From NCBI RefSeq assembly GCF_003788635.1, contig NZ_AYKH01000003.1, positions 62,001-126,000 on the forward strand: 64,000 nucleotides of DNA, read 5' to 3'. Under the pieces are notes generated by a model. It made no database searches. It saw nothing but the letters and a program-made list of their open reading frames with translations, and was not told the DNA's origin. The stretch's first letter is position 1. Each line of letters begins with the position of its first letter. The stretch is from Salinisphaera orenii subsp. orenii MK-B5 (GTDB lineage: Bacteria; Pseudomonadota; Gammaproteobacteria; Nevskiales; Salinisphaeraceae). This document shows, piece by piece, positions 36,867 to 46,703 of the stretch. The position numbers were made by a program, and so were the translations under genes.

Positions 36867-37865
36867 TCAGAAGGGCAGGTCGGACATCGGCGAGGAGGCC
36901 GAGGCATAGCGGCGCCGCGGCATGCGCCCGGCCAGGAAGGCCTGGCGGCCGGCGATCACGGCGTGGCGCATGGCCTGGGCCATCAGGATCGGCTTGTTCG
37001 CATGCGCGATGGCCGAGTTCATGAGCACGCCGTCGCAGCCCATCTCCATGGCGATGGACGCGTCCGAGGCCGTGCCCACGCCGGCATCGACGAGCACCGG
37101 CACGTTGGCGTTCTCCACGATCTCGATGACGTTGTAGCGGTTCTGGATGCCCAGCCCCGAGCCGATCGGCCCGGCCAGCGGCATGATCGCCACACAGCCG
37201 ATATCCTCCAGCCGGCGGGCCGCGATCGGGTCGTCGCTGGTATATACCATGACCTCGAAGCCGTCCTCGACCAACTGCCGCGCGGCGGTCAGTGTCTCCG
37301 GCATGTCCGGATAGAGCGTCTTCTCGTCGCCCAGCACCTCGAGTTTGACGAGGTTGTGGCCGTCGAGCAGCTCGCGCGCCATGCGGCAGGTGCGCACCGC
37401 CTCGTCGGCGCTGTAGCAGCCGGCGGTATTGGGCAGCAGCGTGTACTTCTCCGGCGGGATCACGTCCAGCAGATTGCGCTTTGCCGCGGCCTCCGGATCG
37501 GACAGCGCGGGCGTGCGCCGGATCGCCAGCGTGACGATCTCCGCGCCGGAGGCGGTGATCGCGGCTTCGGCCTGATCGAGATCAGCGTACTTGCCGGTGC
37601 CGACCAGCAGCCGCGATTCGAACCGGCGCCCGGCGATCGTCAGGCTGTCGGCCTCCGACATCGCCTGGCCGCCGCCGATGGCGTGCACGATCTCGAGGCG
37701 GTCGCCCGGGTCGACCACGGTCTGCGGGTATTCCTGGCGCGGGACGATGTCGCCGTTGCGCTCGACCGCGACGCGGCGCGCGCCGTAGCCCAGCGTATCG
37801 AGCAGCTGTTCGATCGTCGTGCCCTTGTCGCACGCTTGCGATTCGCCGTTGACTTCGATCTGCAT
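36867..37865 (-). CDS. thiSG: Fused sulfur-carrier ThiS and thiazole synthase ThiG
   Basis: One 332-residue frame. Residues 1-66 are ThiS ([10 protein letters not shown] to IVHAIGGG), the ubiquitin-like sulfur carrier. From Met69 ThiG follows ([20 protein letters not shown]) with the Schiff-base Lys in [10 protein letters not shown] and the phosphate site in [14 protein letters not shown]. ThiG makes the thiazole ring of thiamine from deoxyxylulose phosphate and ThiS-thiocarboxylate. Free ThiS must end in Gly-Gly, but here the glycines (64-66) run on into QAM without a stop. Either cleavage occurs after the glycines or ThiG is also made separately from ATG 37661. Fusions of this kind are known in databases; the processing is the open point. 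Confidence 0.93.
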   Translation of the reverse strand: MQIEVNGESQACDKGTTIEQLLDTLGYGARRVAVERNGDIVPRQEYPQTVVDPGDRLEIVHAIGGGQAMSEADSLTIAGRRFESRLLVGTGKYADLDQAEAAITASGAEIVTLAIRRTPALSDPEAAAKRNLLDVIPPEKYTLLPNTAGCYSADEAVRTCRMARELLDGHNLVKLEVLGDEKTLYPDMPETLTAARQLVEDGFEVMVYTSDDPIAARRLEDIGCVAIMPLAGPIGSGLGIQNRYNVIEIVENANVPVLVDAGVGTASDASIAMEMGCDGVLMNSAIAHANKPILMAQAMRHAVIAGRQAFLAGRMPRRRYASASSPMSDLPF

Positions 37866-38062
37866 GGCGTTGGGTCGGGCCGAGTGCGGACCGACTTGGC
37901 TGTGGGGATAAGCGGGCTAGAATAACGCGCGTCGGCCAGGCGCGTACAAGAACGCCCGCGCCGGCCGGTCGCGCGATGGAACCCGCAGCGGCCGTGGTTG
38001 TCTTCTCGTCCGGGTGCGGCATGGCCGCAGCCCGCCTCCACACCGTCCACGATGTCCCGCAC

Positions 38063-40294
38063 ATGAAACGTGTTGCCAAAATCCTGCTCGGTGTCCTCGG
38101 CGTACTGATCCTGCTGATCGTGGCCGCGGCCATCGCGTTGCCCCTGCTCGTCGACCCGAACGACTACAAACCGCAGATCAATGCCGCGATCGAGGATCAG
38201 ATCGGCCGCGAGGTCGACATCAGCGGCGATATCGGTCTGTCGGTGTTTCCGTGGCTGGGAGTCGAGCTCGGGCGCGTTTCCGTGGCCAACGCCGACGGGT
38301 TTGGCGACGAGCCGATGGCGACGATGGAAGCCGCCGAGATCAGCGTCAAACTGCTGCCCCTGCTGTCGCGCGAGATCGAGGTGGGCACCGTTGGCCTGCA
38401 GGGGCTGAATCTGCGGCTGGCGCGCAACGCCGACGGCCGCACCAACTGGGCCAGCATCAGCGAGCATCTGACGCGGAATCAGGCCGAATCGGGCAACGGC
38501 GAATCGCCGGCCGAAAGCGAGCCGAAGAACGATCCCGCGCCGGACGACGGCGGTTTCTCGCTATCGTCGCTGCAGATCGGCGCCATCGACATCCGCGATG
38601 CCGCGGTCTCCTGGCGCGACGCCACGACCGGGACCGATTACCGCGCCTCGGGCGTCAAGCTCGTGACCGGCCGCCTGACCGACGGCGAGCCGGTGCGGCT
38701 GGAATTCGGCGGCGATTTCGAGGCGCCGGAGGCCGCCCTTGCCGGCGAAGTCAACCTGGTCGCCCAGGTCGAGCCCAGCATCGTGGACCAGTTCTACCGG
38801 TTTTCCGATCTGAGTCTGAACGTGATCGCCTCCGGCGAGGCGGTGCCGGCCGGCCGCCAGCAGGCCAGCCTCACCGGCGCCGGCGAGTTCGACCTGGACG
38901 CCGGACGCTTCAAGCTGTCGAACATGGCCCTGCAGGCCGCGGGGCTGAACGTCAACGCGAACGCCGACGGCAGCGATCTGGGCACCGATGCAGCCGCCTA
39001 CTCGGGCCGAGTCACGGTCAAGGAGTTCAACCCGCGCGCCGTCATGCGCGAGCTCGAGATCGAGCCGCCGGCCACGCAGCGCGACGCGGCGCTGTCAACG
39101 GCCGGTTTCGACGCGCAGTTCGATGCCGGCAATGACCACGTGCAGTTCAAGCAGATCCTCGCCACGCTGGACGACAGCTCGGTGAAGGGCTCGGCCCGGG
39201 TCGAGGACTTCGCGCAGCCGGCGATCGGCTTCGATCTGAGTCTCGACGAGCTCAACGTGGACGACTATCTGCCGCCCGGCAGCGCCGAGCAGGCCAAGAA
39301 CGAGGCGCCGGCCGAGACCGGCGGCGGCGCGGAGCAGAAGGCCGCCGAGATTGACCTGTCGATGCTGGAGGATCTGCGCCTGGACGGCAAACTGTCCGCC
39401 GATTCGCTGACCGCGGCCAATATTCACGTCACCAACGCCGATCTGGCGGTGCGCGCCCGTGACGGCGTGCTCACCATCGAGCCGCTCACGGCCGAGCTCT
39501 ACGAGGGCAATGTCCGCGTGACTGCCACGGTCGACGCCTCGCGCGAGACGCCGCGCTACAGCCTGGCCGGCAACCTCAACGGGCTGCGATTCGCGCCGCT
39601 GCTCGCCGACGTCGCGGGTACCGAGCGGGTCGACGCGCTCGCGAACATGAGCCTCGATCTGACCACGTCCGGCCGCCAGGTCGCCGCGATGAAGCGGGCG
39701 CTCGACGGCAGTCTCGGCTTCGATCTGCGCGACGGCGCCTTCAACGGCTTCAACCTCGCCGATCTGATCGCCGCGGCGCGCAGTCGCCTCGGCGGCGACG
39801 ATGCCGGCGAGGCTTCTACGGCACTCGGCGACGACAAGCGCACGCCGTTCAGTCGTTTCGCGGGCCAGTTCAACGTCACCGACGGGGTGCTGGCGGGCAA
39901 GGACCTGAATCTGACCACCCGCCTCCTCAACGCCACCGGTGCGGGCAGCTACGATCTGGCCGACAACGCCCTGGACTACACGGTCAACGCCCGGGTCCCG
40001 GAAGACGCCGACGGCACGCTCGAGCGGCTCGCGGGCGTGACCGTGCCGATCCGGCTGAGCGGCAATCTGCTGTCGCCGGATTATCGTCTCGATGTGGCCG
40101 GTGCGCTCAAGGGCGTGGCCGAAAAGCGGCTGAGCGAGGAGAAGTCGAAACTCGCCGACAAGGTGCGCGAAAAGATCGAGGAACGCACCGGTGGCGACGA
40201 GGAGCTCGGCGGCCGCCTGCAGCGCGGCATCGAAAGCCTGTTCGGCGGCGGGGACGAACGGGAGGGCGACGATTCGCAGGACGAGTCGCGCTAG
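38063..40294 (+). CDS. AsmA-family outer-membrane biogenesis protein
   Basis: This 743-residue protein starts at ATG 38063 with a single N-terminal membrane anchor (ILLGVLGVLILLIVAAAIALP) and the AsmA opening DPNDYKPQINAAIEDQIGRE. A long periplasmic beta-rich region follows, with GLSVFPWLGVELGRVSVANA as in AsmA/YhjG proteins. The C-terminal AsmA domain ends in VRIPIRL-like strands (TVPIRLSGNLLSPDYRLD). The family bridges inner and outer membranes and is proposed to move phospholipids. It has a charged C-terminal tail. A ribosome binding site within its 3' end serves the next gene. Confidence 0.88.
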   Translation: MKRVAKILLGVLGVLILLIVAAAIALPLLVDPNDYKPQINAAIEDQIGREVDISGDIGLSVFPWLGVELGRVSVANADGFGDEPMATMEAAEISVKLLPLLSREIEVGTVGLQGLNLRLARNADGRTNWASISEHLTRNQAESGNGESPAESEPKNDPAPDDGGFSLSSLQIGAIDIRDAAVSWRDATTGTDYRASGVKLVTGRLTDGEPVRLEFGGDFEAPEAALAGEVNLVAQVEPSIVDQFYRFSDLSLNVIASGEAVPAGRQQASLTGAGEFDLDAGRFKLSNMALQAAGLNVNANADGSDLGTDAAAYSGRVTVKEFNPRAVMRELEIEPPATQRDAALSTAGFDAQFDAGNDHVQFKQILATLDDSSVKGSARVEDFAQPAIGFDLSLDELNVDDYLPPGSAEQAKNEAPAETGGGAEQKAAEIDLSMLEDLRLDGKLSADSLTAANIHVTNADLAVRARDGVLTIEPLTAELYEGNVRVTATVDASRETPRYSLAGNLNGLRFAPLLADVAGTERVDALANMSLDLTTSGRQVAAMKRALDGSLGFDLRDGAFNGFNLADLIAAARSRLGGDDAGEASTALGDDKRTPFSRFAGQFNVTDGVLAGKDLNLTTRLLNATGAGSYDLADNALDYTVNARVPEDADGTLERLAGVTVPIRLSGNLLSPDYRLDVAGALKGVAEKRLSEEKSKLADKVREKIEERTGGDEELGGRLQRGIESLFGGGDEREGDDSQDESR

Positions 40295-40871
40295 CGGCGG
40301 ATACGCGCGCGGCGTCGCCGGGGCGGCTGCGGCGATCGCGCTGTGGTGCCTGGCGCCGTCCGCGGTCGCCGCGAGCGTGCAGCGCATGGACGTGACGCGC
40401 GATGCCGGCCGCTACGCGGTCGATGCCGTGATCATGCTGAATGTCCCGCCGGGGATCGCGTTCCGGGCCGCGACCGACTACGAGCGCCTGCCTGAATTCA
40501 ACCCCAGCATCGAGCGCAGCGAGCGCCTCGGCGACGATCGCCTGCGTTCCGACGTGCGCTTGTGCGTGGCGTTCTTCTGCCGGACGATCGAGCAGGTGAT
40601 GACCTATCGGGAGCGCGCGCCGACGCGCATCGACATGCAGGTGGTGCCCGATGCGGGCGATCTCGAGACCGGACACGCCGCCTGGCGGTTCGAGGCCGCC
40701 GAGGCGGGCACGTGGATGGCGTTCCGGGCCGAGATCGAGCCCGCCTTCTGGGTGCCGCCGGTGATCGGGCCGTATCTGATCTCACGCGAACTTCGTGCCC
40801 AGGCGCGGACGACGGCCGAGGCCATCGAGCGGCTGGGCGCCGATTACCAGGCCGGGGCCGGCGATGACTGA
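40272..40871 (+). CDS. Exported SRPBCC-fold (START/Coq10-like) protein with probable ATT start
   Basis: The frame shows a signal-like segment (GVAGAAAAIALWCLAPSAVA) then an SRPBCC domain: VIMLNVPPGIAFRAATDYER, LPEFNPSIERSERL and IEPAFWVPPVIGPYLI, typical of polyketide cyclase/START lipid-binding proteins. No ATG, GTG or TTG lies at a sensible place: the only ATG upstream (40191) would overlap asmA by about 100 bases. An ATT at 40272 has a GGAGG sequence at 40261-40265, six bases before it, so an ATT start giving 199 residues is proposed. The protein is probably periplasmic and may bind a hydrophobic ligand. It overlaps mutY by 8 bases. Confidence 0.68.
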   Translation: MRRTSRASGGYARGVAGAAAAIALWCLAPSAVAASVQRMDVTRDAGRYAVDAVIMLNVPPGIAFRAATDYERLPEFNPSIERSERLGDDRLRSDVRLCVAFFCRTIEQVMTYRERAPTRIDMQVVPDAGDLETGHAAWRFEAAEAGTWMAFRAEIEPAFWVPPVIGPYLISRELRAQARTTAEAIERLGADYQAGAGDD

Positions 40872-41922
40872 CGACGCGCCGGAGCACATCGCCGACGAAC
40901 TCCTGGCCTGGTTCGACCGGCACGGGCGGCACGATCTGCCCTGGCAGCATCCGCGCACGGCCTATCGGGTGTGGGTGGCCGAGATCATGCTGCAGCAGAC
41001 CCAGGTCGCCACCGTCATCGACTACTTCAACGCCTTCATGGCCCGGTTTCCAGACGTCCACGCGCTGGCGGCCGCGGAGGCCGACGACGTCATGGCCCAC
41101 TGGGCCGGGCTCGGTTACTACGCCCGGGCGCGCAATCTGCATGCGGCGGCGCGTCGTCTCGTGGCCGAGTACGACGGTCGTTTTCCGCGCAGCGTCGAAT
41201 CGCTCATGGCGCTGCCCGGCATCGGCCGCTCCACTGCCGGGGCCATCGTCGCCCAGGCGTTCGGCGTCTGGGCGCCCATCCTCGACGGCAACGCCAAGCG
41301 GGTGATCGCGCGTCTGGCCGCCATCGAGGCCACACCCGGCACGGCCGCCTACGACAAGCCGTTGTGGCGCCTGGCCGAGCGCTATACGCCGGAGACGCGG
41401 ATCACCGACTACACCCAGGCCATCATGGATCTGGGGGCGACGCTGTGCACCCGGCGCAATCCCCAGTGCGCGGCCTGCCCGCTGGCCGATCGCTGTCTGT
41501 CGTACCGACGCAGCCTGCAGCATCGCATCCCGGCGCCGCGCCGACGCAGCGCCCGGGCCCAGCGCGAGACGACGATGCTGGTCGTGGCCGACGAGGCGGG
41601 CCGCGTCCTGCTGGAGAAACGCCCGCCGGCCGGCATCTGGGGCGGCCTCTGGAGCCTGCCGGAAAAGCCCGCCGAGCGGGATCTCCACGCGTTCTGCCGC
41701 GAGCGCTTCGGTATCGAAGTCCGCGACGCCGGGGCGCTCGAGCCGATGCGACACGCCTTCACGCATTTCGAACTGCTCATCCACGCGCGGCGTGTGCAGC
41801 TGCGGGGCACGGCCCGTATCATGGAAGGCGAATTCGAATGGTTTGCGCGCGATGCGCGACCGGGGCTGCCGGCTCCGGTCGCGCGTCTCCTCGATGCGCC
41901 CCAACAGACACTGAATCTATGA
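40864..41922 (+). CDS. mutY: Adenine DNA glycosylase MutY
   Basis: MutY removes adenine mispaired with 8-oxoguanine. The 352-residue protein starts at ATG 40864. It has the helix-hairpin-helix [15 protein letters not shown] with the catalytic Asp in [12 protein letters not shown], and the [4Fe-4S] loop with cysteines in [17 protein letters not shown]. The C-terminal Nudix-like 8-oxoG recognition domain ([20 protein letters not shown]) completes it. The end overlaps yggX as ATGA, the usual mutY-yggX operon of gammaproteobacteria. Confidence 0.96.
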   Translation: MTDDAPEHIADELLAWFDRHGRHDLPWQHPRTAYRVWVAEIMLQQTQVATVIDYFNAFMARFPDVHALAAAEADDVMAHWAGLGYYARARNLHAAARRLVAEYDGRFPRSVESLMALPGIGRSTAGAIVAQAFGVWAPILDGNAKRVIARLAAIEATPGTAAYDKPLWRLAERYTPETRITDYTQAIMDLGATLCTRRNPQCAACPLADRCLSYRRSLQHRIPAPRRRSARAQRETTMLVVADEAGRVLLEKRPPAGIWGGLWSLPEKPAERDLHAFCRERFGIEVRDAGALEPMRHAFTHFELLIHARRVQLRGTARIMEGEFEWFARDARPGLPAPVARLLDAPQQTLNL

Positions 41923-42191
41923 GCCACACCGTCCACTGCGTCAAACTCGACAAGGAAGCCGAAGGCCTGCCGCGGCCGCCGCTGCCGGGCGATCTCGGCC
42001 AGCGCATCTACGACAATGTCTCGATGGAGGCCTGGCAGCAGTGGCTGGCCGAGCAGACACGCCTGATCAACGAATACGGCCTGCATCTGGCCGACCCCAA
42101 GGCGCGCGAATTCCTCACCGAGCAGACCGAGGAATACTTCTTCGGCAGCGGTCAGACCGCAGAGACGCACTACGTGCCGCCGGAACAGTAG
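41919..42191 (+). CDS. yggX: Fe(II)-trafficking protein YggX
   Basis: This 90-residue cytosolic protein protects iron-sulfur enzymes and works with MutY's operon in oxidative stress. It has the invariant N-terminal Cys in [13 protein letters not shown], then [20 protein letters not shown] and [11 protein letters not shown]. Its ATG overlaps the mutY stop, so it is translationally coupled. It is followed by the tRNA-Phe promoter hairpin. Confidence 0.95.
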   Translation: MSHTVHCVKLDKEAEGLPRPPLPGDLGQRIYDNVSMEAWQQWLAEQTRLINEYGLHLADPKAREFLTEQTEEYFFGSGQTAETHYVPPEQ

Positions 42192-42212
42192 GCCTGGCGC
42201 CGGGGCCGGCGG

Positions 42213-42241
42213 TTGACGCCGCCGGCCGCGCCCGGTTTAAT
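42213..42241 (+). promoter_or_regulatory. Sigma-70 promoter of tRNA-Phe
   Basis: TTGACG (42213-42218) and TTTAAT (42236-42241) are 17 bases apart, 5 of 6 matches each, about 30 bases upstream of the tRNA. The discriminator is GC-rich, as in stringently controlled stable-RNA promoters. The -35 box is exactly the six-base loop of a perfect 9-bp inverted repeat (42204-42212 and 42219-42227), which may also act as the 3' hairpin of the yggX transcript. Confidence 0.75.
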
Positions 42242-42271
42242 ACGCGCTCCTCGCGATCGATGTCTCGATCC

Positions 42272-42347
42272 GGCCGGATAGCTCAGTTGGTAGAGCATAC
42301 GACTGAAAATCGTAGTGTCGGTGGTTCGATTCCACCTCCGGCCACCA
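42272..42347 (+). tRNA. tRNA-Phe (anticodon GAA)
   Basis: This is a 76-base cloverleaf. The acceptor stem is GGCCGGA paired with TCCGGCC, D-arm TAGCTCAGTTGGTAGAGCA, anticodon stem TACGA/TCGTA with the GAA anticodon at 42305-42307, T-arm with GGTTCGATTCC, and an encoded CCA end. All stems pair. The sequence is close to gammaproteobacterial tRNA-Phe. Confidence 0.97.
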
Positions 42348-42723
42348 TTCTTTCCCGCCCGTAGCGGATCGGCTCCGCAAGCGCCGGAGGCCGGTTGGTC
42401 TCGTGCTGCGATCGGCGGTGTCGATTCTTCCGAGACCTCCTGCCCAGGCCGTCGCCGCTCTTGGCGCCAGGTGTCGGACTGCCGTCGGTCGCCTCGGCTT
42501 TGCCTGCAGCCGACCGGCTGAAACATGCCGTCGCCGGGGCGTCATCTGCCGTGCGCCGGCGCGTGTTGCACCATCGCGGCGCATTGTCTCTGGGGCGGGT
42601 GTGCAGATTCGCAATTCGTGGCGGGCGACGGCGCGGCCGGCCGTCGGCGCCCGGAACGGTCGCTTGCCGAGCGGGCCGTGCGAACGCTCTAATGGGCGCG
42701 GTCGATGCACGAACGGAGGGCGC
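42348..42723. other. Gene-free stretch after tRNA-Phe
   Basis: No gene, attachment-site duplication of the tRNA 3' end or integrase is seen. Its 3' end supplies a GGAGG ribosome binding site for the GNAT gene. Confidence 0.45.
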
Positions 42724-43320
42724 ATGGCGGCATTGGAGTTTCTGCGGCGGTCGGGCGACGAGATCGCGCCGTATGTCGATGATCTGGCCGCGCTTCGAAT
42801 TCGCGTGTTCCGCGATTTCCCTTATCTCTACGACGGCGATGTGGGTTACGAACGGGACTATCTGGCGACCTATGTGAACGCGCCGCGTTCGCTCGCGTTC
42901 ATGGTCTATGACGGCGCCGCCCTCGTCGGGGCCACGACCGCGCTGCCGCTGGCCGACGAGGAACCGGCGTTCCGGCAGCCGCTGGCCGATGCCGGCTTTG
43001 ACGTGGCCCGAGTGTTCTATTTCGGCGAGTCCCTGCTGCTGTCGGGGTATCGCGGACGGGGACTCGGGCATCGCTTCTTCGACGAGCGCGAGGCCTGGGC
43101 CCGAACCGTCGGCGGCTTCGATCATGCCTGTTTCTGCGCAGTTCAGCGCCCGGTCGATCACCCGCTGCGGCCGACCGACTATCAGCCGCTGGATCCCTTC
43201 TGGCGTCGGCGTGGCTACACCCGGCGCGATGACATCACCGCGGTGTATCGCTGGCAGGACGTGGATTGTGCGGCGGAGACCGAGAAACGGCTGACGTTCT
43301 GGGTGCGCGCGCTCGATTGA
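42724..43320 (+). CDS. GNAT-family N-acetyltransferase
   Basis: This 198-residue protein starts at ATG 42724 behind a good GGAGG site. The acetyl-CoA loop is GYRGRGLGHRFFDER (about residues 104-118), preceded by the strand VFYFGESLLLS; this fits the GNAT Q/RxxGxG/A pattern. Further up, LAALRIRVFRDFPYLYDGD resembles the substrate-side helix of GNATs annotated near osmoprotectant transporters. The substrate is unknown. It is followed after 109 bases by proV, so a shared transcript is possible. Confidence 0.82.
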   Translation: MAALEFLRRSGDEIAPYVDDLAALRIRVFRDFPYLYDGDVGYERDYLATYVNAPRSLAFMVYDGAALVGATTALPLADEEPAFRQPLADAGFDVARVFYFGESLLLSGYRGRGLGHRFFDEREAWARTVGGFDHACFCAVQRPVDHPLRPTDYQPLDPFWRRRGYTRRDDITAVYRWQDVDCAAETEKRLTFWVRALD

Positions 43321-43429
43321 GCGGATCGGTGCGCATCGCGCGGCCCTCGCGGGACCGGGATGCGACATCGGCATGAAACCTGCGTTAGGGTAGAGGCAGT
43401 TTTCGCGTCCGGCGTCACGGGGGGCCCGG

Positions 43430-44644
43430 TTGAGCACCAAACTTTCGGTCGAGCACGTATACAAGGTCTTCGGCGCGCATCCCAAGCGCGCGTTGGAGCG
43501 CATCGAACGCGGTGAAGGCAAGGACGCGATCTTTGCCGAGACCGGCATGACGGTCGGTGTCTCCGATGCCAGTTTCGAGGTCCAGGAGGGCGAGATCTTC
43601 GTCGTCATGGGGCTGTCCGGATCCGGCAAGTCGACGCTGGTCCGCATGCTCAACCGGCTGATCGAGCCCACCGCTGGCGCGATCCGCATCGACGGCCGCG
43701 ACATCACGCGGATGACCCGTCGTGAGCTGATCGAGCTGCGCCGCCGCGAAATCAGCATGGTCTTCCAGTCGTTCGCGCTGATGCCGCATCAGACCGTGCT
43801 CGAGAACACCGCCTTCGGGCTCAACGTGGCCGGCACCTCGAGCAGCGAGCGCGAGAAGCGGGCGCTCGACGCGCTGGATGCGGTCGGGCTCAAGGCCAAC
43901 GCCGACAGTTTCCCGGACGAGCTCTCCGGCGGCATGAAACAGCGCGTCGGGCTCGCCCGGGCGCTGGCCGTCGACCCCGGCATCCTGCTCATGGACGAGG
44001 CGTTTTCCGCACTCGATCCGCTCATCCGCACCGAGATGCAGGACGAGCTGCTGCGGCTGCAGGCCGAGCAGTCGCGCACGGTGGTCTTCATCACCCATGA
44101 TCTCGACGAGGCCATGCGCGTGGGCGATCGCATCGCGATCATGGAGGCCGGCGAAGTGGTGCAGGTGGGCACGCCCGAGGAAATCGTGCGCGAGCCGGCC
44201 AACGACTACGTGCGGTCGTTCTTCCGCGGCGTCGACGTCACTCATGTCTTCACCGCAGCCGACATCGCTCGACGCGACCAGATCACGGTCATCGAGCGCG
44301 TCGGCGTGAGCCTGCGTGCCGCCCTGTCGCGGCTGCAGGAACACGATCGCCCGGTCGCGGTCGTCCATGATCGTGAGCGCCGCTACCAGGGCATGGTGAG
44401 CGTGGAGTCGCTCACCGAGCGCATCGACGCGCTCGGGCGGCGCGAAGAGGGCGCCATTGAGGAGGCGTTCGTGCCCGGCGTCGAGCCCGTGGCCGCCGAC
44501 AGACCGCTGACCGAGATCATGACGCAGGTCGCCGAATGCCCCTGGCCGGTGCCGGTGGTCGATGAACACGGCCGTTATCGCGGCACGATCTCGCGCGCAA
44601 CCCTGCTCCATACCCTGAATCGCACGGAGGCGAGCGCGGCATGA
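43430..44644 (+). CDS. proV: Glycine betaine/proline ABC transporter ATP-binding protein ProV
   Basis: This 404-residue ATPase of the osmoprotectant importer starts at TTG 43430 after a G-rich ribosome binding site. Walker A is [18 protein letters not shown], the Q-loop [17 protein letters not shown], signature [17 protein letters not shown] and Walker [17 protein letters not shown]. Two C-terminal CBS modules (about 285-400) are present, as in E. coli ProV, and probably sense ionic strength. The gene overlaps proW as ATGA. Confidence 0.96.
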   Translation: MSTKLSVEHVYKVFGAHPKRALERIERGEGKDAIFAETGMTVGVSDASFEVQEGEIFVVMGLSGSGKSTLVRMLNRLIEPTAGAIRIDGRDITRMTRRELIELRRREISMVFQSFALMPHQTVLENTAFGLNVAGTSSSEREKRALDALDAVGLKANADSFPDELSGGMKQRVGLARALAVDPGILLMDEAFSALDPLIRTEMQDELLRLQAEQSRTVVFITHDLDEAMRVGDRIAIMEAGEVVQVGTPEEIVREPANDYVRSFFRGVDVTHVFTAADIARRDQITVIERVGVSLRAALSRLQEHDRPVAVVHDRERRYQGMVSVESLTERIDALGRREEGAIEEAFVPGVEPVAADRPLTEIMTQVAECPWPVPVVDEHGRYRGTISRATLLHTLNRTEASAA

Positions 44645-45588
44645 TCGGATTCTCCGCGGATACCGCGTCCTTCTGGCAGTCGCTGCAGGAACGATTCGTG
44701 ATCGACCTGAAGATCGGCGAGGGCTTCACAGCGCTCGTCGACTTCATGCGCGAGCATTTCGGTCTGCTGTTCGACGCCATCGCGGCGACGATCAGCTTCG
44801 TCGCCGATAACCTGACCATATTCTTCAATTTCCTGCCCGCACCGCTCGTTTTCGGGCTGTTGGCCGTACTCGCGCTCTGGCGCGTCGGCTGGCGGTTCGC
44901 GCTGTTCGTGCTGGTCGCGCTCTATGTGGTCATGAGCATGGGGCTCTGGCCGGAGTCCATGGACACGCTCGGCCTGGTGATCGCGGCCACGCTCGCCGCA
45001 CTCGGCGTCGGCCTGCCGACCGGCATCGCAATGGCCAAGAGCGATATGCTGCAGGCGATCGTGCGCCCCGTGCTCGACTTCATGCAGACGCTGCCGGCTT
45101 TCGTCTATCTCATTCCGGCCGTGATCTTTTTCGGCACCGGGCGCGTGCCGGGCACGATCGCGACCGTGGTCTTCGCCATGCCGCCGTGCGTCCGGCTGAT
45201 GAATCTGGGCATTCGTCAGGTTCCGGTCGAGAACGTCGAGGCCGGCCGCGCGTTCGGTTGCAACGGTGCCCAGCTGCTGTTCAAGGTTGAGCTGCCGCTG
45301 GCGCTGCCCTCGATCATGGCCGGGATCAACCAAACCATCATGCTGGCGCTGTCCATGGTGGTCATCGCCTCGATGATCGGGGCCGGCGGACTGGGCGATC
45401 CTGTGCTGGCCGGCATTCAGCAGCTGCGTCTGGGCATCGGCTTCGAAGGCGGGCTCGGTGTGGTCATCCTGGCGATCATCCTTGATCGCCTGACCCAGAG
45501 TTTCGGCCAGCGCAACAAGCGCGGCGCCGGTCTTCTGACGCGGCTCAAGACGTTTTTCTCGCGGAACGGCAAGGCCGACGCGACCTAG
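44641..45588 (+). CDS. proW: Glycine betaine/proline ABC transporter permease ProW
   Basis: This 315-residue inner-membrane permease has about seven helices after an N-terminal soluble helix ([15 protein letters not shown]-like) of about 45 residues. The cytoplasmic EAA loop, which docks on ProV, is [20 protein letters not shown]. Other typical parts are [20 protein letters not shown] and [16 protein letters not shown]. It begins inside the proV stop and is followed 64 bases later by proX. Confidence 0.95.
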   Translation: MIGFSADTASFWQSLQERFVIDLKIGEGFTALVDFMREHFGLLFDAIAATISFVADNLTIFFNFLPAPLVFGLLAVLALWRVGWRFALFVLVALYVVMSMGLWPESMDTLGLVIAATLAALGVGLPTGIAMAKSDMLQAIVRPVLDFMQTLPAFVYLIPAVIFFGTGRVPGTIATVVFAMPPCVRLMNLGIRQVPVENVEAGRAFGCNGAQLLFKVELPLALPSIMAGINQTIMLALSMVVIASMIGAGGLGDPVLAGIQQLRLGIGFEGGLGVVILAIILDRLTQSFGQRNKRGAGLLTRLKTFFSRNGKADAT

Positions 45589-45652
45589 TCCGCGCCGGCC
45601 GCGAGCGCGGCCGGCCGTGACATCCCGAGGTACATTCGAAGAGGGACTCACC

Positions 45653-46534
45653 ATGAAACATCGCATGACGCACTGGGCCGGCACCGCCGCGATGGCGGTC
45701 GGCCTGGCCTTCGGTTCGCTGGGCACCGCCCAGGCCGCCGACGACACCATCGAATTCGGCTGGACTGCGTGGTCCGACGCCGAGTTCGTGACCAAGCTCG
45801 CCAAGCAGGTCATCGAGGAGCGCACCGATTACACGATCGAGCTCAAGATGGCCGCCATCGGCGTCCAGTACCAGGGCGTGGCCAACGGCGACCTCGACGG
45901 CATGCTCATGGCGTGGCTGCCCAAGACGCACGCCGACTACTGGGAGCGTTTCAAGGACGACGTCGAGAACCTGGGGCCGCTGTACGAGGGGGCCCAGCTG
46001 GGTTGGGTCGTGCCGGATTACGTGCCCGAGGACAAGCTCTCCTCGATCGAGGACCTCAAGGACGAAGAGGTCATCGACAAGCTCGGCGGCAAGATCCAGG
46101 GCATCGATCCGGGTGCCGGCCTGATGCAGGCCTCCGAGGATACGATGGAAGGCTACGGCCTCAACGACGACTACAACCTGGTCTCGGCCAGCGGCGCGGC
46201 GATGACCGCCGCACTCGAGCGCGCCGTCGAGAACGAGGAGTGGATCGTGGTCACGGGCTGGACGCCGCACTGGATGTTCGGCCGCTGGGACCTGCGCTTC
46301 CTGGACGATCCGGAAGGCACCCTCGGTGGCAAGGAGCACATCGACGCGATCGTGCGTAAGGGCTTCGCCGACGACTATCCGGAAGTCGCGTCGTTCCTCG
46401 AGAACATGGACATTCCGCTCGAGGACCTGCAGGCGGCGATGTACGACGCCCAGGAGACGAGCTACGAGGAGGCCATCGACAAGTTCGTCGAGGACAATCA
46501 GGACATGATCGACGAGTGGTTCGCCGACAGCTGA
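45653..46534 (+). CDS. proX: Glycine betaine-binding periplasmic protein ProX
   Basis: This 293-residue protein has a signal peptide cleaved after AQA (about residue 27). The OpuAC-type fold shows aromatic clusters that would form the box binding the trimethylammonium group: FGWTAWSDAEF, MLMAWLPKTHADYWERF and GWTPHWMFGRWDLRFLDDP. It supplies ligand to ProVW. It is translated from its own GAGGG site and the transcript ends at the terminator just downstream. Confidence 0.95.
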   Translation: MKHRMTHWAGTAAMAVGLAFGSLGTAQAADDTIEFGWTAWSDAEFVTKLAKQVIEERTDYTIELKMAAIGVQYQGVANGDLDGMLMAWLPKTHADYWERFKDDVENLGPLYEGAQLGWVVPDYVPEDKLSSIEDLKDEEVIDKLGGKIQGIDPGAGLMQASEDTMEGYGLNDDYNLVSASGAAMTAALERAVENEEWIVVTGWTPHWMFGRWDLRFLDDPEGTLGGKEHIDAIVRKGFADDYPEVASFLENMDIPLEDLQAAMYDAQETSYEEAIDKFVEDNQDMIDEWFADS

Positions 46535-46563
46535 TCCGCGCCTCGCGACTCGAAGCAGCGAAC

Positions 46564-46589
46564 GGGCCCGGCTTATGCCGGGCCTTTTT
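46564..46589 (+). terminator. Rho-independent terminator after proVWX
   Basis: GGCCCGGC (46565-46572) pairs with GCCGGGCC (46577-46584) across a TTAT loop and is followed by five T residues. It lies 30 bases past the proX stop. Confidence 0.88.
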
Positions 46590-46703
46590 CGTGGGCGGGA
46601 CAGCGGTTCATGTGCATGATGAAACGGTGTTAGGCTGCGCTGGTTTCGTGTCCCCCGCCGGCGTGCGCCGTCGCCATGCGCCGGGTCTTCACCGTGGATC
46701 TGC

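Noticed and set aside
37866-38062. TPP riboswitch upstream of thiS-thiG
   Set aside because: The conserved CUGAGA-type THI-box core could not be found on the minus strand in this interval.
42272-42723. tRNA-Phe as the attachment site of an integrated island
   Set aside because: No integrase and no duplicated tRNA 3' end were found nearby; flanking genes look like core genes.
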